Shown here: one piece after another, positions 16,730 to 27,182 of the stretch
Layout: the number at the start of each line of letters is the position of its first letter
Numbering within the stretch: the stretch's first letter is position 1
Assembly: GCA_036675425.1 (NCBI GenBank)
Contig: JAKFFB010000077.1
Location: forward strand, 1-64,000
DNA: 64,000 bases
Reading direction: 5' to 3'
From: SCTD01 sp036675425
GTDB lineage: Bacteria > Actinomycetota > Actinomycetes > Mycobacteriales > SCTD01
Notes under the pieces: generated by a model
What the model was told of the DNA's origin: nothing
Seen by the model: only the letters and a program-made list of their open reading frames with translations
Databases searched by the model: none
Program-made: the position numbers and the translations under genes

Positions 16730-16943
16730 CCGGCATCCCTCCGACCCGCGCGGTACCCGTCCACTACCGCACGGGATGTTCGCCTGTCTTGGCACGTCAT
16801 GACGGAAAAAGTGGCACTTCATGGGTGGATTGACAAGAACGTGGCGAATGGGTAAGGGACCTCTGTCCTGATCGCGGCCTCGTCTGGAGGGGCCGGGACC
16901 TTCTGCCCGGGCGCAACGGCCCGAGCCGACGTACCGTCGGCGT
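16730..16943. promoter_or_regulatory. Divergent promoter region, chemosensory operon / GAF regulator
   Basis: This 214-base gap lies between the divergent starts at 16729 (minus) and 16944 (plus). It contains a perfect 10-base palindrome CGTCATGACG at 16795-16804. On the plus strand TTGACA stands at 16830-16835 with only a weak -10 candidate (TAAGGG, 16853-16858). No flagellar sigma-type promoter was recognised. Assignment of either promoter is tentative. Confidence 0.3.
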
Positions 16944-18188
16944 GTGACGTGCGTCGCACCACCGCCCCGGAGCGTGCTGAGCCGCGACGAGCTGCGCGAC
17001 CGCCGCAACTCCCTCAGCCGCACCTGGGCGCAGGTCGTGCGCCGCGGCAGCGAGGACCCGCGGCTGACGCTCCCCTCGCCGCGGGTCCTCGACAGCTGGC
17101 GCCGCTCCTCGGAGTGGGTGAGCCCTGACGTCGAGGCGGCACCCGTCGACGGGTCGGACAGCGCGGTCGCAGCGTGGCGGCGCACGCCGATCGCGGCTGG
17201 GCTGCGCATCGTCGAGGACGAGGTCCGCCGGGCGGCGGACGACGGCGGGCTGGTTGCCGCTGTCACCGACGACAGCGGCCGGATCGTGTGGACGCACGGC
17301 AGTCGGGTCATGCGGAGGCGCAGTGAGCGGGTCGGCTTCGTGCCCGGCGGCCGCTGGGACGAGGCGTCGGTCGGCACCAACGCGCTCGCCCTTGCGCTGC
17401 GCACCGGCGAGCCGTCGACCGTCTACTCCGCAGAGCACTTCAGCCGCGCCGTGCACGGCTGGGTCTGCTACGCCGTGCCGCTGACCGACCCGAGGACGGG
17501 TGAGGTCCGCGGCGTGCTCGACCTGTCGACGACCTGGGACCGCGCGCACCCCCTGGCGATGACGACCGCCGGGGTGCTCGGCCGGATGATCACCGCTGCG
17601 GCACGGGTCGAGCCCGATCGCGGTCCTGCCCTGGAGCTCAGCCTGCTCGGCGCGCACCGGGCTCGGGTCGGCGGTTCGGAGCTCCTCCTTCCTCAGCGGC
17701 AGCTCGAGATCCTCGCGCTGCTGGTGCTGCACCCGGACGGCCTGTCGCTGGAGTCGCTGCACGCGCGGCTCTACGGCGACGCGCGGGTCAGCCCGGCGAC
17801 GCTGAAGGCCGAGGTGTCGCACCTGCGCACCGCGCTGGCCGGCGCCGTCGGCTCCCGGCCGTACCGCCTCCTGGTCGAGACCGACAGCGACGTGCACCGC
17901 GTGCTGCGGGCGCTGGACTCCGGCGACGTCGCCGGGGCGGTGCGGGCGTACGGAGGCCCGCTGCTGTCCGGCTCGGAGTCCCCCGACCTGGCCGAGTGGC
18001 GGGAGTACGTCGAGGTCGCCCTGACGACAGCGGTGCTCGGGTGCCGCGACGTCGAGGTGGTGCTCGCGCACGCGGACCGGCACCCGTACGACCTGCAGGT
18101 CCAGCAGCACCTGGTCGACGTGCTCCCCGCCGGCGACCCCCGGCTCGCCGGCGCGCGTGCTCGGCTGCAGCGCGCCGTCGACGCGTGA
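16944..18188 (+). CDS. GAF-domain transcriptional regulator with winged-helix C-terminus
   Basis: This 414-residue protein begins like AcoR-type activators (PRVLDSWRRSSE at about 48-60, then a GAF-like region at about 75-220 with ERVGFVPGGRWDEASVGTNAL). The sigma-54 AAA+ and Fis domains of AcoR are absent. Residues about 230-310 instead resemble an OmpR/SARP-type winged helix (LPQRQLEILALLVLHPDG... HLRTAL), followed by a helical tail. It lies 79 bases upstream of an aldehyde dehydrogenase on the same strand, so it probably regulates that gene in response to an aldehyde or alcohol. The GTG at 16944 has no ribosome site nearby, which may mean leaderless or weak translation. Confidence 0.8.
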   Translation: MTCVAPPPRSVLSRDELRDRRNSLSRTWAQVVRRGSEDPRLTLPSPRVLDSWRRSSEWVSPDVEAAPVDGSDSAVAAWRRTPIAAGLRIVEDEVRRAADDGGLVAAVTDDSGRIVWTHGSRVMRRRSERVGFVPGGRWDEASVGTNALALALRTGEPSTVYSAEHFSRAVHGWVCYAVPLTDPRTGEVRGVLDLSTTWDRAHPLAMTTAGVLGRMITAAARVEPDRGPALELSLLGAHRARVGGSELLLPQRQLEILALLVLHPDGLSLESLHARLYGDARVSPATLKAEVSHLRTALAGAVGSRPYRLLVETDSDVHRVLRALDSGDVAGAVRAYGGPLLSGSESPDLAEWREYVEVALTTAVLGCRDVEVVLAHADRHPYDLQVQQHLVDVLPAGDPRLAGARARLQRAVDA

Positions 18189-18267
18189 CCTACCTCTCAC
18201 CAACCTCCGGGGCGCACGGTGTCGGCACGCCGCTACTCCGCGGCCGCACCGCCTGAGAGGTGACCCC

Positions 18268-19785
<1,518 letters not shown>

Positions 19786-19791
19786 GTCCTC

Positions 19792-20193
19792 GTGCGCCTC
19801 GAACGCGTCACCGCCACAGCCGCCGCTCTGGAGCTGCTCGCCTCCCTGGAGGCCGAGCACGGTCCGCTGATGTTCCACCAGAGCGGCGGCTGCTGCGACG
19901 GCAGCAGCCCGATGTGCTTCCCCCGCGGCGAGTTCCGCGTGGGGAGCCGCGACGTGCACCTCGGCTGGGTCGCCGGCACGCCGTTCTACATGAGCGGCCC
20001 GCAGTACGAGTACTGGAAGCACACCCACCTCACGGTCGACGTCGTGCCGGGGCGGGGGAGCGGGTTCTCCGTCGAGGCCCCGCGCGGGGTGCGCTTCCTC
20101 ATCCGGTCCCGGCTGTACGACGAGGCGCAGTCGGCGCTGCTCGAGGCCGAGGGGGACCCGCCCCGGGGCGAGGCCGAGGTGCGGGGCGGCTAG
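19792..20193 (+). CDS. DUF779 family protein
   Basis: This 133-residue small cytoplasmic protein belongs to the DUF779 family. It has the conserved HQSGGCCDGSSPMC cysteine cluster near residue 30 and an aromatic stretch (SGPQYEYWKHTHLTVDVVPGRGSGFS). The family commonly sits directly after ExaC-type aldehyde dehydrogenases, as here, but its biochemical role is unknown; the cysteines could bind a metal. The start is a GTG. The stop codon overlaps the stop of the convergent GGDEF-EAL gene within one CTAG. Confidence 0.88.
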   Translation: MRLERVTATAAALELLASLEAEHGPLMFHQSGGCCDGSSPMCFPRGEFRVGSRDVHLGWVAGTPFYMSGPQYEYWKHTHLTVDVVPGRGSGFSVEAPRGVRFLIRSRLYDEAQSALLEAEGDPPRGEAEVRGG

Positions 20194-22010
20194 TCGACCG
20201 CCGGCTGCGGCGCATGGTGGCGGCACCACTCCTCGACCTCCGCGACCGGCAGCGGCCGGCTGATGACGTAGCCCTGCGCGAACCCGCAGCCGATGGCGGC
20301 GAGGTGCTCGAGAGTGGCCTCGTCCTCGACGCCCTCGGCGACCGTCTCCAGCCCGAGACTGCCTGCCAGATCGACGATCCCGCGCACGATCCGGGTGTCG
20401 ACCTGGTCGGCGAGCATGCCGGAGACGAACGCCTTGTCGATCTTCAGGATGTCGACCGGCAGGAGCTTCAGGTAGCTCAGCGACGACATGCCGGTCCCGA
20501 AGTCGTCGATCGCCAGGCGGACGCCGAGCTCGTGCAGAGCGAGCAGCTGCTCCTTGGCGCGGGTGAGGTCGGCCATCAGGAAGCTCTCGGTGACCTCCAG
20601 CTCCAGGGCGGACGGCTCGAGCGAGTTCCGCCGCAGGCAGTCGGCCACGGACTCCGCGAGGTCCGCCTGGTCGAGGTCGCGGGCGGAGAGGTTGACGGAG
20701 ACCGCCACGCCGAGCCCGTCCTGCCGCCAGACGCGGCACTGCGCGATCGCGGTGGCGAGCACCCACGCGGTGAGCGGCCTGATGACGCCGCTGCGCTCGG
20801 CCAGCGGGATGAACGCGTCCGGCATGATCCGGCCGCGGAGCGGATGGTCCCAGCGAACCAGTGCCTCCAGCCCCACGAGCGTCCGGTCTCCGGCGCGCAC
20901 CTTCGGCTGGTACTCCAGCAGGAGCTCGTCCCCGCTGATCGCCCCGCGCAGCTCGGCGAGCAGCGCGAGCGCGTCGGCGGTCTGCCGGGACATCTCCGGC
21001 CGGTAGACCGAGCAGCCGCGCCCGCCGCCCTTCGCGTCGTACATCGCGACCTCGGCCAGCTGAAGCAGCTGGTCGCCGTGCTGGGCGTGGTCGGGGCGCA
21101 GCGCGATGCCCACGCTCGCGTCGACGGCGATCAGGACCTGCTCGACGACGAACGGCTCCTGCAGCGCGTCGCGCAGGTCGGCGGCGACGACGGACGCCTG
21201 CTGCTCGTCGGCGCCGGGCAGCAGCACCGCGAACTCGTCGCCACCGAGGCGCACGACGGTGCCGGACGGGCCCACGGCGTCCGTCAGACGGACGCCGACC
21301 AGCGTGAGCAGCTTGTCCCCGTGCCGGTGGCCGAGGGTGTCGTTGACCTCCTGGAACCGGTCGAGGTCGAGCAGCAGCAGCGCCAGCGGAGCGTCGCCGG
21401 TGGTGGCCAGCTCGGCGTGCAGCAGGCGCCGGTTCGCGAGGCCGGTCAGCTCGTCGTGGGTGGCGGCGTGCCGCAGCCTCCGGCCGGCGTCCTCGGCCTC
21501 CCTTCGCCCCTCCTCCGCCGCACGGACTGCGGCGCGGAAGGCGACGCCCGCGGACCAGGTCGCCAGACCGAGCGCGGTGAGCACGCCCGCGCGCAGCACG
21601 GCGACCCCGATCGGCACCGGGACCGAGCCGGACACGACCTGGCCGACGTAGCAGAGACCGGCCAGCGGGCCGATCAGCCAGGCGGCCGACCCCCACGTCA
21701 CCAGTGGGTAGACCGCGACGACGCCGTAGTACCACTGCAGCATCGACGGCACGAGCAGCGGCTCGATGACCGTGAGTGCGAGCGTGACGCCGACGAGCAG
21801 CACGGCCCGGACCTGCCGGGCGCGCATCGAGTCCCAGCCGGCCAGGCCCGCGACGCCGAGCGCGACCACACCCGCGTAGACGGCAGCCGGCCACAGCGGG
21901 ACCTCCGTGAGGGCGCAGATCGCGAGTCCGTGCGCACCGAGCACGATCGGGATCGCGGGCTCGATCTGGGCGACGCTGGGCCGCCGACGTCCACTCAGGC
22001 GTCCAGGCAC
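20190..22010 (-). CDS. Membrane-anchored GGDEF-EAL protein
   Basis: This 606-residue protein has about six hydrophobic segments in the first 165 residues forming an integral membrane sensor with no recognised ligand-binding fold. GGDEF (about 180-340) and EAL (about 355-600) follow. The cyclase half is complete: DLDRFQEVND, GGDEF at 256-260 and AEVAMYDAK. The phosphodiesterase half is also complete: E382-A-L, NLSARD, EVTES, DDFGTGMSS, KIDKAFV, VAEGVED and QGY. Unlike the two PAS-containing homologues it lacks the recombinase-like tail. The GTG at 22010 has AAGGAG 5 bases upstream. It is the fourth GGDEF/EAL protein within 22 kb. Confidence 0.92.
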   Translation of the reverse strand: MPGRLSGRRRPSVAQIEPAIPIVLGAHGLAICALTEVPLWPAAVYAGVVALGVAGLAGWDSMRARQVRAVLLVGVTLALTVIEPLLVPSMLQWYYGVVAVYPLVTWGSAAWLIGPLAGLCYVGQVVSGSVPVPIGVAVLRAGVLTALGLATWSAGVAFRAAVRAAEEGRREAEDAGRRLRHAATHDELTGLANRRLLHAELATTGDAPLALLLLDLDRFQEVNDTLGHRHGDKLLTLVGVRLTDAVGPSGTVVRLGGDEFAVLLPGADEQQASVVAADLRDALQEPFVVEQVLIAVDASVGIALRPDHAQHGDQLLQLAEVAMYDAKGGGRGCSVYRPEMSRQTADALALLAELRGAISGDELLLEYQPKVRAGDRTLVGLEALVRWDHPLRGRIMPDAFIPLAERSGVIRPLTAWVLATAIAQCRVWRQDGLGVAVSVNLSARDLDQADLAESVADCLRRNSLEPSALELEVTESFLMADLTRAKEQLLALHELGVRLAIDDFGTGMSSLSYLKLLPVDILKIDKAFVSGMLADQVDTRIVRGIVDLAGSLGLETVAEGVEDEATLEHLAAIGCGFAQGYVISRPLPVAEVEEWCRHHAPQPAVD

Positions 22011-22278
22011 CGGTCTCCTTCCCGTCGGGTCGAGCGTGGTAGCCGCTCAGCGGTCGGCAGATCATCCCTCACCCCGGCGTGCCAGGGGGACGCTCGGGCC
22101 GGTTGCGACTAGTCACAAGCGGTCAGATCGACCCGGTCGGCTCGGGCGGCTGCATCTGCGCACGTGCCCGCGAGCTTCCGCCCAGGCGGGTCATCTATGG
22201 CCGCTTCCCTCAACGTGACCGGTGCGGCCGGGCGATGAAGGGGCAGGCCGATCGGCACTCACCTCGCATGGAGGGCTC

Positions 22279-22479
22279 ATGACCACGACGACTCTGCCCG
22301 ACGCCGTCTCGCGGGCGGAGCTGGACCTGATGCTGCGGGCTGCGGTCCTGCAGGCGTCGCCTCGGCAGGCCGGACGCGAGCGGGCTGAGCGCGCGCTGCA
22401 GACCACGGTGCGACGTGCCGGGGCGCTGGCCGCCACGATCGCGGCCTACGACCTGGCGCTGCTGCTGCGAGCCGTCTGA
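22279..22479 (+). CDS. Small hypothetical protein (66 aa)
   Basis: A 66-residue, Ala/Arg/Leu-rich, probably helical protein. The ATG at 22279 has a good ribosome site, GGAGG, 4-5 bases upstream. No domain or membrane segment is recognised. It ends 10 bases before the convergent stop of paaZ. The coding call rests on the ribosome site and compact frame only. The 268 bases upstream, between this start and 22010, hold no other gene that I can see. Confidence 0.5.
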   Translation: MTTTTLPDAVSRAELDLMLRAAVLQASPRQAGRERAERALQTTVRRAGALAATIAAYDLALLLRAV

Positions 22480-22489
22480 CCGCACGAGC

Positions 22490-24508
22490 TCAGCGGGGCT
22501 GCGCGCTCACCATCGTCAGCAGCTCGTACGACGCGACGACGGCGTCCTCCTGGTCGAGCACCTGGACGTCCCAGCGCACCTCGCCCTGCTGCGGGGTGCG
22601 CGGCGTCTTCGCGGCGCAGGTCAGCACGGCGCGGATGGTGTCGCCCGGCTTGACCGGCTTGGTGAAGCGCAGCCGGTCGAGCCCGGTGTTGGCGAGCACC
22701 GGCCCGGGCGCCGGGTCGACGAAGAGCCCCGCGGCCAGCGACAGGATCAGGTAGCCGTGCGCGACGATGCCGCCGAACAAGGGGTTCTCGGCCGCAGCCG
22801 CCTCATCGGTGTGGGCGTAGAACGTGTCGCCGGTGAACTCCGCGAAGTGGTCGACGTCCTCGCGCGTCACGGTGCGGCTCGCGGTGACCACCGTGTCGCC
22901 GATGCGCAGCTCCGCCATGGACAGCCGGAACGGGTGCTGCTCGGTCTCCTCGCGGTGCGCGCCACGCGTGTAGACGCCGGTCACCGCCTGCAGGACATCG
23001 GGGGAGCCCTGCACGGCGGTGCGCTGCATGTGGTGGAAGACGGCGCGCATCCCGCCGAGCTCCTCGCCGCCGCCGGCCCGGCCGGGGCCGCCGTGCACGA
23101 GCACGGGCAGCGGCGAGCCGTGACCGGTGGACTCCTTGGCGCTGGTGCTGTCCAGCACGAGGATCCGGCCGTGGTGGGCCGCGGCTCCGAGCACCACGTC
23201 GCGGACGACGTCGAGGTCGGCGCTGACGACCGAGGCGACGAGGCTCCCCGAGCCGAGCGCGAGCAGGTCGGGCAGCTGTGCGACCCCGTCGTAGGGCAGC
23301 AGCGTCGCCACCGGGCCGAACGCCTCGACCTCGTGCGGCGCAGGGGTTCTCGCGTCGTCGACGCGGACGAGCAGCGGCGGGAGGAAGGCCCCTGCGTCCA
23401 GTCCGGGGAAGACTGCGTCCGGGTCGCCGACGGCGATGCGTCCGCCGTCCGCGAGGCGGCCCACCGCGGTGCGCACCGCGTCGCGCTGCTCGGTGCTCAC
23501 CAGCGCGCCCATCCGGGTCGCCTCGTCGCGCGGGTCGCCGACGACCACCTTGGCCAGCTGCTCGCGAAGCGCCTCCTCCACGTCGTCGGCCAGGCCGCGC
23601 GGCACGAACGCGCGCCGGATCGCGGTGCACTTCTGACCGGCCTTCGCGGTCATCTCGCGCGCGACCTCGCGCACGAAGAGCTCGAACTCCGGGGTGCCCG
23701 GCTTGCCGTCCGGACCGAGCACGCACGCGTTGAGGGAGTCGGCCTCGGCGGTGAACCGGACGCTGCTCGCGACGACGGCGGGGTGCGACCGGAGCCGGGC
23801 GGCGGTGCCGGCGGAGCCGGTGAAGCTCAGCAGGTCCTGGCCGGTGAGGCCGTCGAGCAGGCCGTCGACGTCGCCGATCAGCAGCTGCAGCGACCCCTCC
23901 GGCAGCAGCCCCGACTCGGTGATCAGGCGCACGCAGCGCTCGGTCACGTACGCCGTCTGCGGCGCGGGCTTGACGACCGACGGCACGCCGGCGAGGAACG
24001 CCGGCGCGAGCTTCTCGAGCATCCCCCAGACCGGGAAGTTGAAGGCGTTGACCTGCAGCACCGCGCCGCGCATCGGCGTCAGGACGTGCCGCCCGACGAA
24101 GGACGCGCCCTTGCCGAGCTGCTCGAGCGGACCGTCGACGACGACGTTCCCCGCGGGCAGCTCGCGGCGGCCACGGCTGGCGTACGAGAGCACGGTCCCG
24201 GCGCCGCCGTCGATGTCGATGGCGCTGTCGCGGCGGGTGGCGCCGGTGGCGAAGGAGATCTCGTAGAGCTCCTCCTTGCGCTCCATCAGGTGCAGGCCGA
24301 GGGCCTTGAGGATCGCCGCCCGTTGGGGGAAGTCGAGCGCGCGCAGCGCCGGGCCGCCGGTCTCCCGGGCGAAGGCCAGCGCCTCGGCCGCGGGCACCGG
24401 CGCGGTCGACAGCCGCGCGACCTCCTCGCCGGTGGTGGCGTCGCGGAGGGCGAGCCCCTCGTCCTCGGGCGTGCGCCAACGGCCTGCGACCCAGCTCTCC
24501 AGCAGCAT
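22490..24508 (-). CDS. paaZ: PaaZ: oxepin-CoA hydrolase / 3-oxo-5,6-dehydrosuberyl-CoA semialdehyde dehydrogenase
   Basis: This 672-residue bifunctional ring-opening enzyme acts in aerobic phenylacetate degradation. The N-terminal aldehyde dehydrogenase domain (about 1-520) has NAFNFPVWGMLEKLAPA, LSFTGSAGTA and KAGQKCTAIRRA (catalytic Cys). The C-terminal MaoC-like hydratase domain (about 540-670) has the hot-dog motif DHFAEFTGD... PLFGGIVAHGYLILSLAAGLF. It opens the oxepin-CoA ring and oxidises the resulting semialdehyde. The ATG at 24508 starts the family-conserved MLLESWVAGRW; longer in-frame extension would overlap the TetR gene 32 bases upstream. Confidence 0.95.
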   Translation of the reverse strand: MLLESWVAGRWRTPEDEGLALRDATTGEEVARLSTAPVPAAEALAFARETGGPALRALDFPQRAAILKALGLHLMERKEELYEISFATGATRRDSAIDIDGGAGTVLSYASRGRRELPAGNVVVDGPLEQLGKGASFVGRHVLTPMRGAVLQVNAFNFPVWGMLEKLAPAFLAGVPSVVKPAPQTAYVTERCVRLITESGLLPEGSLQLLIGDVDGLLDGLTGQDLLSFTGSAGTAARLRSHPAVVASSVRFTAEADSLNACVLGPDGKPGTPEFELFVREVAREMTAKAGQKCTAIRRAFVPRGLADDVEEALREQLAKVVVGDPRDEATRMGALVSTEQRDAVRTAVGRLADGGRIAVGDPDAVFPGLDAGAFLPPLLVRVDDARTPAPHEVEAFGPVATLLPYDGVAQLPDLLALGSGSLVASVVSADLDVVRDVVLGAAAHHGRILVLDSTSAKESTGHGSPLPVLVHGGPGRAGGGEELGGMRAVFHHMQRTAVQGSPDVLQAVTGVYTRGAHREETEQHPFRLSMAELRIGDTVVTASRTVTREDVDHFAEFTGDTFYAHTDEAAAAENPLFGGIVAHGYLILSLAAGLFVDPAPGPVLANTGLDRLRFTKPVKPGDTIRAVLTCAAKTPRTPQQGEVRWDVQVLDQEDAVVASYELLTMVSAQPR

Positions 24509-24540
24509 CCGCGCACTCTCGGTGGAGCGACCCGCGGCGG

Positions 24541-25155
24541 TCAAGGTGCCGCGCGGCGCAGCCCGCCGAAGGCGAGCGCCACCAGCGCGTCGCCCAGCTC
24601 GGCGGGTCCGTGCGGCCCGCCCGGGCGGTACCACTCGGAGAGGCTGTTCACCATGCCGAACAGCAGCCGGCTGACCAGCCGAGGATCGAGGTCGCCCCGG
24701 ACCTCGCCTGCGTCGATCGCGTCCTGGACGAGGCCGGACAGCCTCCGGTCGAGCTCGCGCCGGCGGGCGAGGGCCTCCAGCTCCGTGGCGGTGTTGCCGC
24801 GGACGCGGAGCAGCAGCGTGACGTACGGCAGCAGCTCGACCAGCACGTCGGCGCTCCGTCGCAGCACGTGCTCCAGGCGGGCCACCGGGGTGCCCGTCGT
24901 GCTCGCCGGCTCGTCGAGCACGGCGACGAGCGCGTCGACGGCGCGGGTGACCGCGAGCCGCAGCAGGGCCTCCTTGCCCGGGACGTGGTGGTAGACCGCC
25001 GACTTCGTCATCCCGGTCGCACGCGCGATGTCCTCCATCGAGGTCGCGTCGTAGCCGCGGGCGTTGAACTCCGCCACCACCAGGTCGAGCAGCTCCTCCT
25101 GGGTGAACCGCGGCGGGCGGCCGCGCCGGGGGGCGGCTTGACGGTCGACGGTCAC
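24541..25155 (-). CDS. TetR-family regulator of the paa genes
   Basis: This 204-residue protein has an N-terminal TetR DNA-binding domain (about 18-65; TSMEDIARATGMTKSAVYHH as the helix-turn-helix). A divergent C-terminal ligand-binding domain is expected to form the dimer. It sits between paaZ (same strand) and the divergent paaABCDE operon, the usual place for PaaR-type repressors, which respond to phenylacetyl-CoA. A palindromic operator lies 15 bases upstream of its GTG start. Ligand identity is inferred from context. Confidence 0.9.
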   Translation of the reverse strand: MTVDRQAAPRRGRPPRFTQEELLDLVVAEFNARGYDATSMEDIARATGMTKSAVYHHVPGKEALLRLAVTRAVDALVAVLDEPASTTGTPVARLEHVLRRSADVLVELLPYVTLLLRVRGNTATELEALARRRELDRRLSGLVQDAIDAGEVRGDLDPRLVSRLLFGMVNSLSEWYRPGGPHGPAELGDALVALAFGGLRRAAP

Positions 25156-25163
25156 GTCGGGGA

Positions 25164-25186
25164 CGATACTGAACGATCGTTCTGCA
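25164..25186. promoter_or_regulatory. TetR-type operator between tetR and paaA
   Basis: GAACGATCGTTC at 25171-25182 is a perfect 12-base palindrome in the 49-base divergent gap. GATACT at 25165-25170 could be the -10 of the paaA promoter, which would place the operator over the transcription start, consistent with repression of both directions. Confidence 0.65.
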
Positions 25187-25204
25187 ATCCAGGAGGAGCC
25201 AGGC

Positions 25205-26140
25205 GTGGACGCGCTCGAGCAGCAGTTCCAGACGACCGTCGACAGCGACAGCCGGGTCGAGCCGCGCGACTGGATGCCGGAGGGCTACCGCAAGACGCTG
25301 ATCCGGCAGATCGCGCAGCACGCGCACTCCGAGATCATCGGGATGCAGCCCGAGGGCAACTGGATCACCCGAGCCCCGTCGTTGCGACGCAAGGCGATCC
25401 TGGTCGCGAAGGTGCAGGACGAGGCCGGGCACGGGCTCTACCTCTACGGCGCCGCGGAGACGCTCGGGGCCGACCGCGACGAGCTGCTCGACCTGCTGCA
25501 CGCCGGGAAGCAGAAGTACTCCACGATCTTCAACTACCCGACCGTCTCCTGGGCCGACGTGGCGGCGATCGGCTGGCTCGTCGACGGCGCCGCGATCATG
25601 AACCAGGTGCCGCTGACGCGCTGCTCGTACGGCCCCTACGCGCGGGCGATGATCCGGGTCTGCAAGGAGGAGTCCTTCCACCAGCGCCAGGGCTTCGAGG
25701 CGATGACCGTGCTGTCGAACGGGTCGCCGGCGCAGCGGCGAATGGCGCAGGACGCGCTGGACCGCTGGTGGTGGCCGTCGCTGATGATGTTCGGCCCCTC
25801 CGACGACAACAGCCCCAACAGCGCGCAGTCGATGGCCTGGGGCATCAAGCGGTTCAGCAACGACGAGCTGCGGCAGCGGTTCGTCGACGCGACGGTCCCG
25901 CAGGCGGAGTGGCTCGGGCTGACCGTGCCGGACCCCGACCTGCGCTACGACGAGGAGACCGGCCACTACGTCTTCGGCGAGATCGACTGGACCGAGTTCT
26001 TCGAGGTGATGAAGGGCAACGGCCCGTGCAACCGGCAGCGGCTCGAGCGCCGGGTGGCGGCGCACGAGGACGGCGCGTGGGTGCGCGAGGCAGCAGCGGC
26101 GTACGCCGCCAAGCACGCTGCGCGTGAGGTGGCCGCGTGA
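25205..26140 (+). CDS. paaA: Phenylacetyl-CoA 1,2-epoxidase catalytic subunit PaaA
   Basis: This 311-residue catalytic subunit of the multicomponent epoxidase inserts an oxygen atom into the aromatic ring of phenylacetyl-CoA. The ferritin-like four-helix fold carries the di-iron ligands in KVQDEAGHGLYL (E..H) and CKEESFHQRQG (E..H). The FNYPTVSWADV and RWWWPSLMMFGPSDD stretches are family hallmarks. The GTG at 25205 has AGGAGGAG upstream. The stop overlaps the paaB GTG by 4 bases, so translation is coupled. Confidence 0.97.
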   Translation: MDALEQQFQTTVDSDSRVEPRDWMPEGYRKTLIRQIAQHAHSEIIGMQPEGNWITRAPSLRRKAILVAKVQDEAGHGLYLYGAAETLGADRDELLDLLHAGKQKYSTIFNYPTVSWADVAAIGWLVDGAAIMNQVPLTRCSYGPYARAMIRVCKEESFHQRQGFEAMTVLSNGSPAQRRMAQDALDRWWWPSLMMFGPSDDNSPNSAQSMAWGIKRFSNDELRQRFVDATVPQAEWLGLTVPDPDLRYDEETGHYVFGEIDWTEFFEVMKGNGPCNRQRLERRVAAHEDGAWVREAAAAYAAKHAAREVAA

Positions 26141-26421
26141 GCAGCTCGCAGCCGCTCTGGGAGGTGTTCGTCCGCAGCAAGCGCGGGCTGTCCCACACGC
26201 ACGCCGGATCGCTGCACGCGCCGGACGCGCACATGGCGCTCCGCAACGCGCGGGACCTGTTCACCCGGCGGCAGGAGGGCGTGTCGATCTGGGTGGTCCG
26301 CGCGACCGACGTCGTCGCGAGCAGCCCGGACGAGAAGGACGCGTTCTTCGACCCGGCGGGCGACAAGCCCTACCGGCACCCGACGTTCTACGACGTGCCG
26401 GACGAGGTCTCGCACATCTGA
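26137..26421 (+). CDS. paaB: Phenylacetyl-CoA epoxidase subunit PaaB
   Basis: This 94-residue non-catalytic bridging subunit of the epoxidase is of usual family length. It begins with PLWEVFVRSKRGLSHTHAGSLHAPD and ends with FYDVPDEVSHI, both typical. It starts at a GTG overlapping paaA (GTGA) and its TGA shares one base with the paaC ATG. Confidence 0.95.
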   Translation: MSSSQPLWEVFVRSKRGLSHTHAGSLHAPDAHMALRNARDLFTRRQEGVSIWVVRATDVVASSPDEKDAFFDPAGDKPYRHPTFYDVPDEVSHI

Positions 26422-27182
26422 TGGCCGATCAGGATTCCGACGTCGCGGCCTACTGCCTGCGGCTCGGCGACGACGCGCTGGTGCTCGCCCAGCGGCTCTG
26501 CGAGTGGTCCGCGCGCTCCCCACAGCTCGAGGAGGACGTCGCGCTGATGAACCTCGCGCTCGACCTGCTCGGCCAGTCGCGGTCGCTGCTGACGCTCGCG
26601 GGTGAGCGTGAGGGCGCCGGGCGGGACGAGGACGACCTGGCCTTCCTGCGCGACGAGCCGGACTTCGTCAACGCCCAGCTGATGGAGCTCGACAACGGCG
26701 ACTTCGGCCGGACCATGGCGCGCCAGCTGCTGGTGTCGGCGTACGCCCTCCCGCTCTGGGACGCGCTGGTCACGTCGACCGATGCTGACCTGGCGGCGAT
26801 CGCCGGGAAGGCCGTGAAGGAGGTCGCCTACCACCTCGACCACGCCCGGTCGTGGGTCGTGCGGCTCGGCGACGGGACCGAGGAGTCGCACCGCCGGATG
26901 CAGGCCGGTCTCGACGAGGTGTGGCCGTACTCCTTCGAGCTCTTCGAAGGCGACGACCTGCTGCAGCGCCTGGTGGAGCGAGGTGTCGCGGCGGATCCTG
27001 CTGCGCTGCAGCCGATCTGGTTCGCGACCGTGTCGGAGGTCGTGGCCGAGGCGACGCTCTCCCTGCCCGAGACCGACTGGCGGCCGACCGGTGGCCGGCA
27101 CGGCACGCACACCGAGGCCTTCGGCTACCTGCTCGCCGAGCTGCAGCACCTGCACCGGTCGCACCCGGGGGTGTCGTGGTGA
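26421..27182 (+). CDS. paaC: Phenylacetyl-CoA epoxidase structural subunit PaaC
   Basis: This 253-residue ferritin-like subunit pairs with PaaA. Recognisable stretches are LRLGDDALVLAQRLCEW, EEDVALMNLALDLLGQ, FVNAQLMELDNGDFGRTMARQLL and VKEVAYHLDHARSWVVRLGDGT. It supports the complex and lacks the full catalytic iron ligand set in characterised homologues. The ATG sits in a TGATG junction with paaB. The stop overlaps the paaD GTG. Confidence 0.95.
   Translation: MADQDSDVAAYCLRLGDDALVLAQRLCEWSARSPQLEEDVALMNLALDLLGQSRSLLTLAGEREGAGRDEDDLAFLRDEPDFVNAQLMELDNGDFGRTMARQLLVSAYALPLWDALVTSTDADLAAIAGKAVKEVAYHLDHARSWVVRLGDGTEESHRRMQAGLDEVWPYSFELFEGDDLLQRLVERGVAADPAALQPIWFATVSEVVAEATLSLPETDWRPTGGRHGTHTEAFGYLLAELQHLHRSHPGVSW

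Noticed and set aside
16730..16943. c-di-GMP riboswitch upstream of the signalling genes
   Set aside because: No GEMM-type core motif was found here, at 1-761 or at 22011-22278.
22490..26116. A continuous 1208-codon minus frame suggesting a giant PaaZ fusion
   Set aside because: The part above 24508 is antisense to paaA and overlaps the TetR gene; PaaZ homology starts at 24508.
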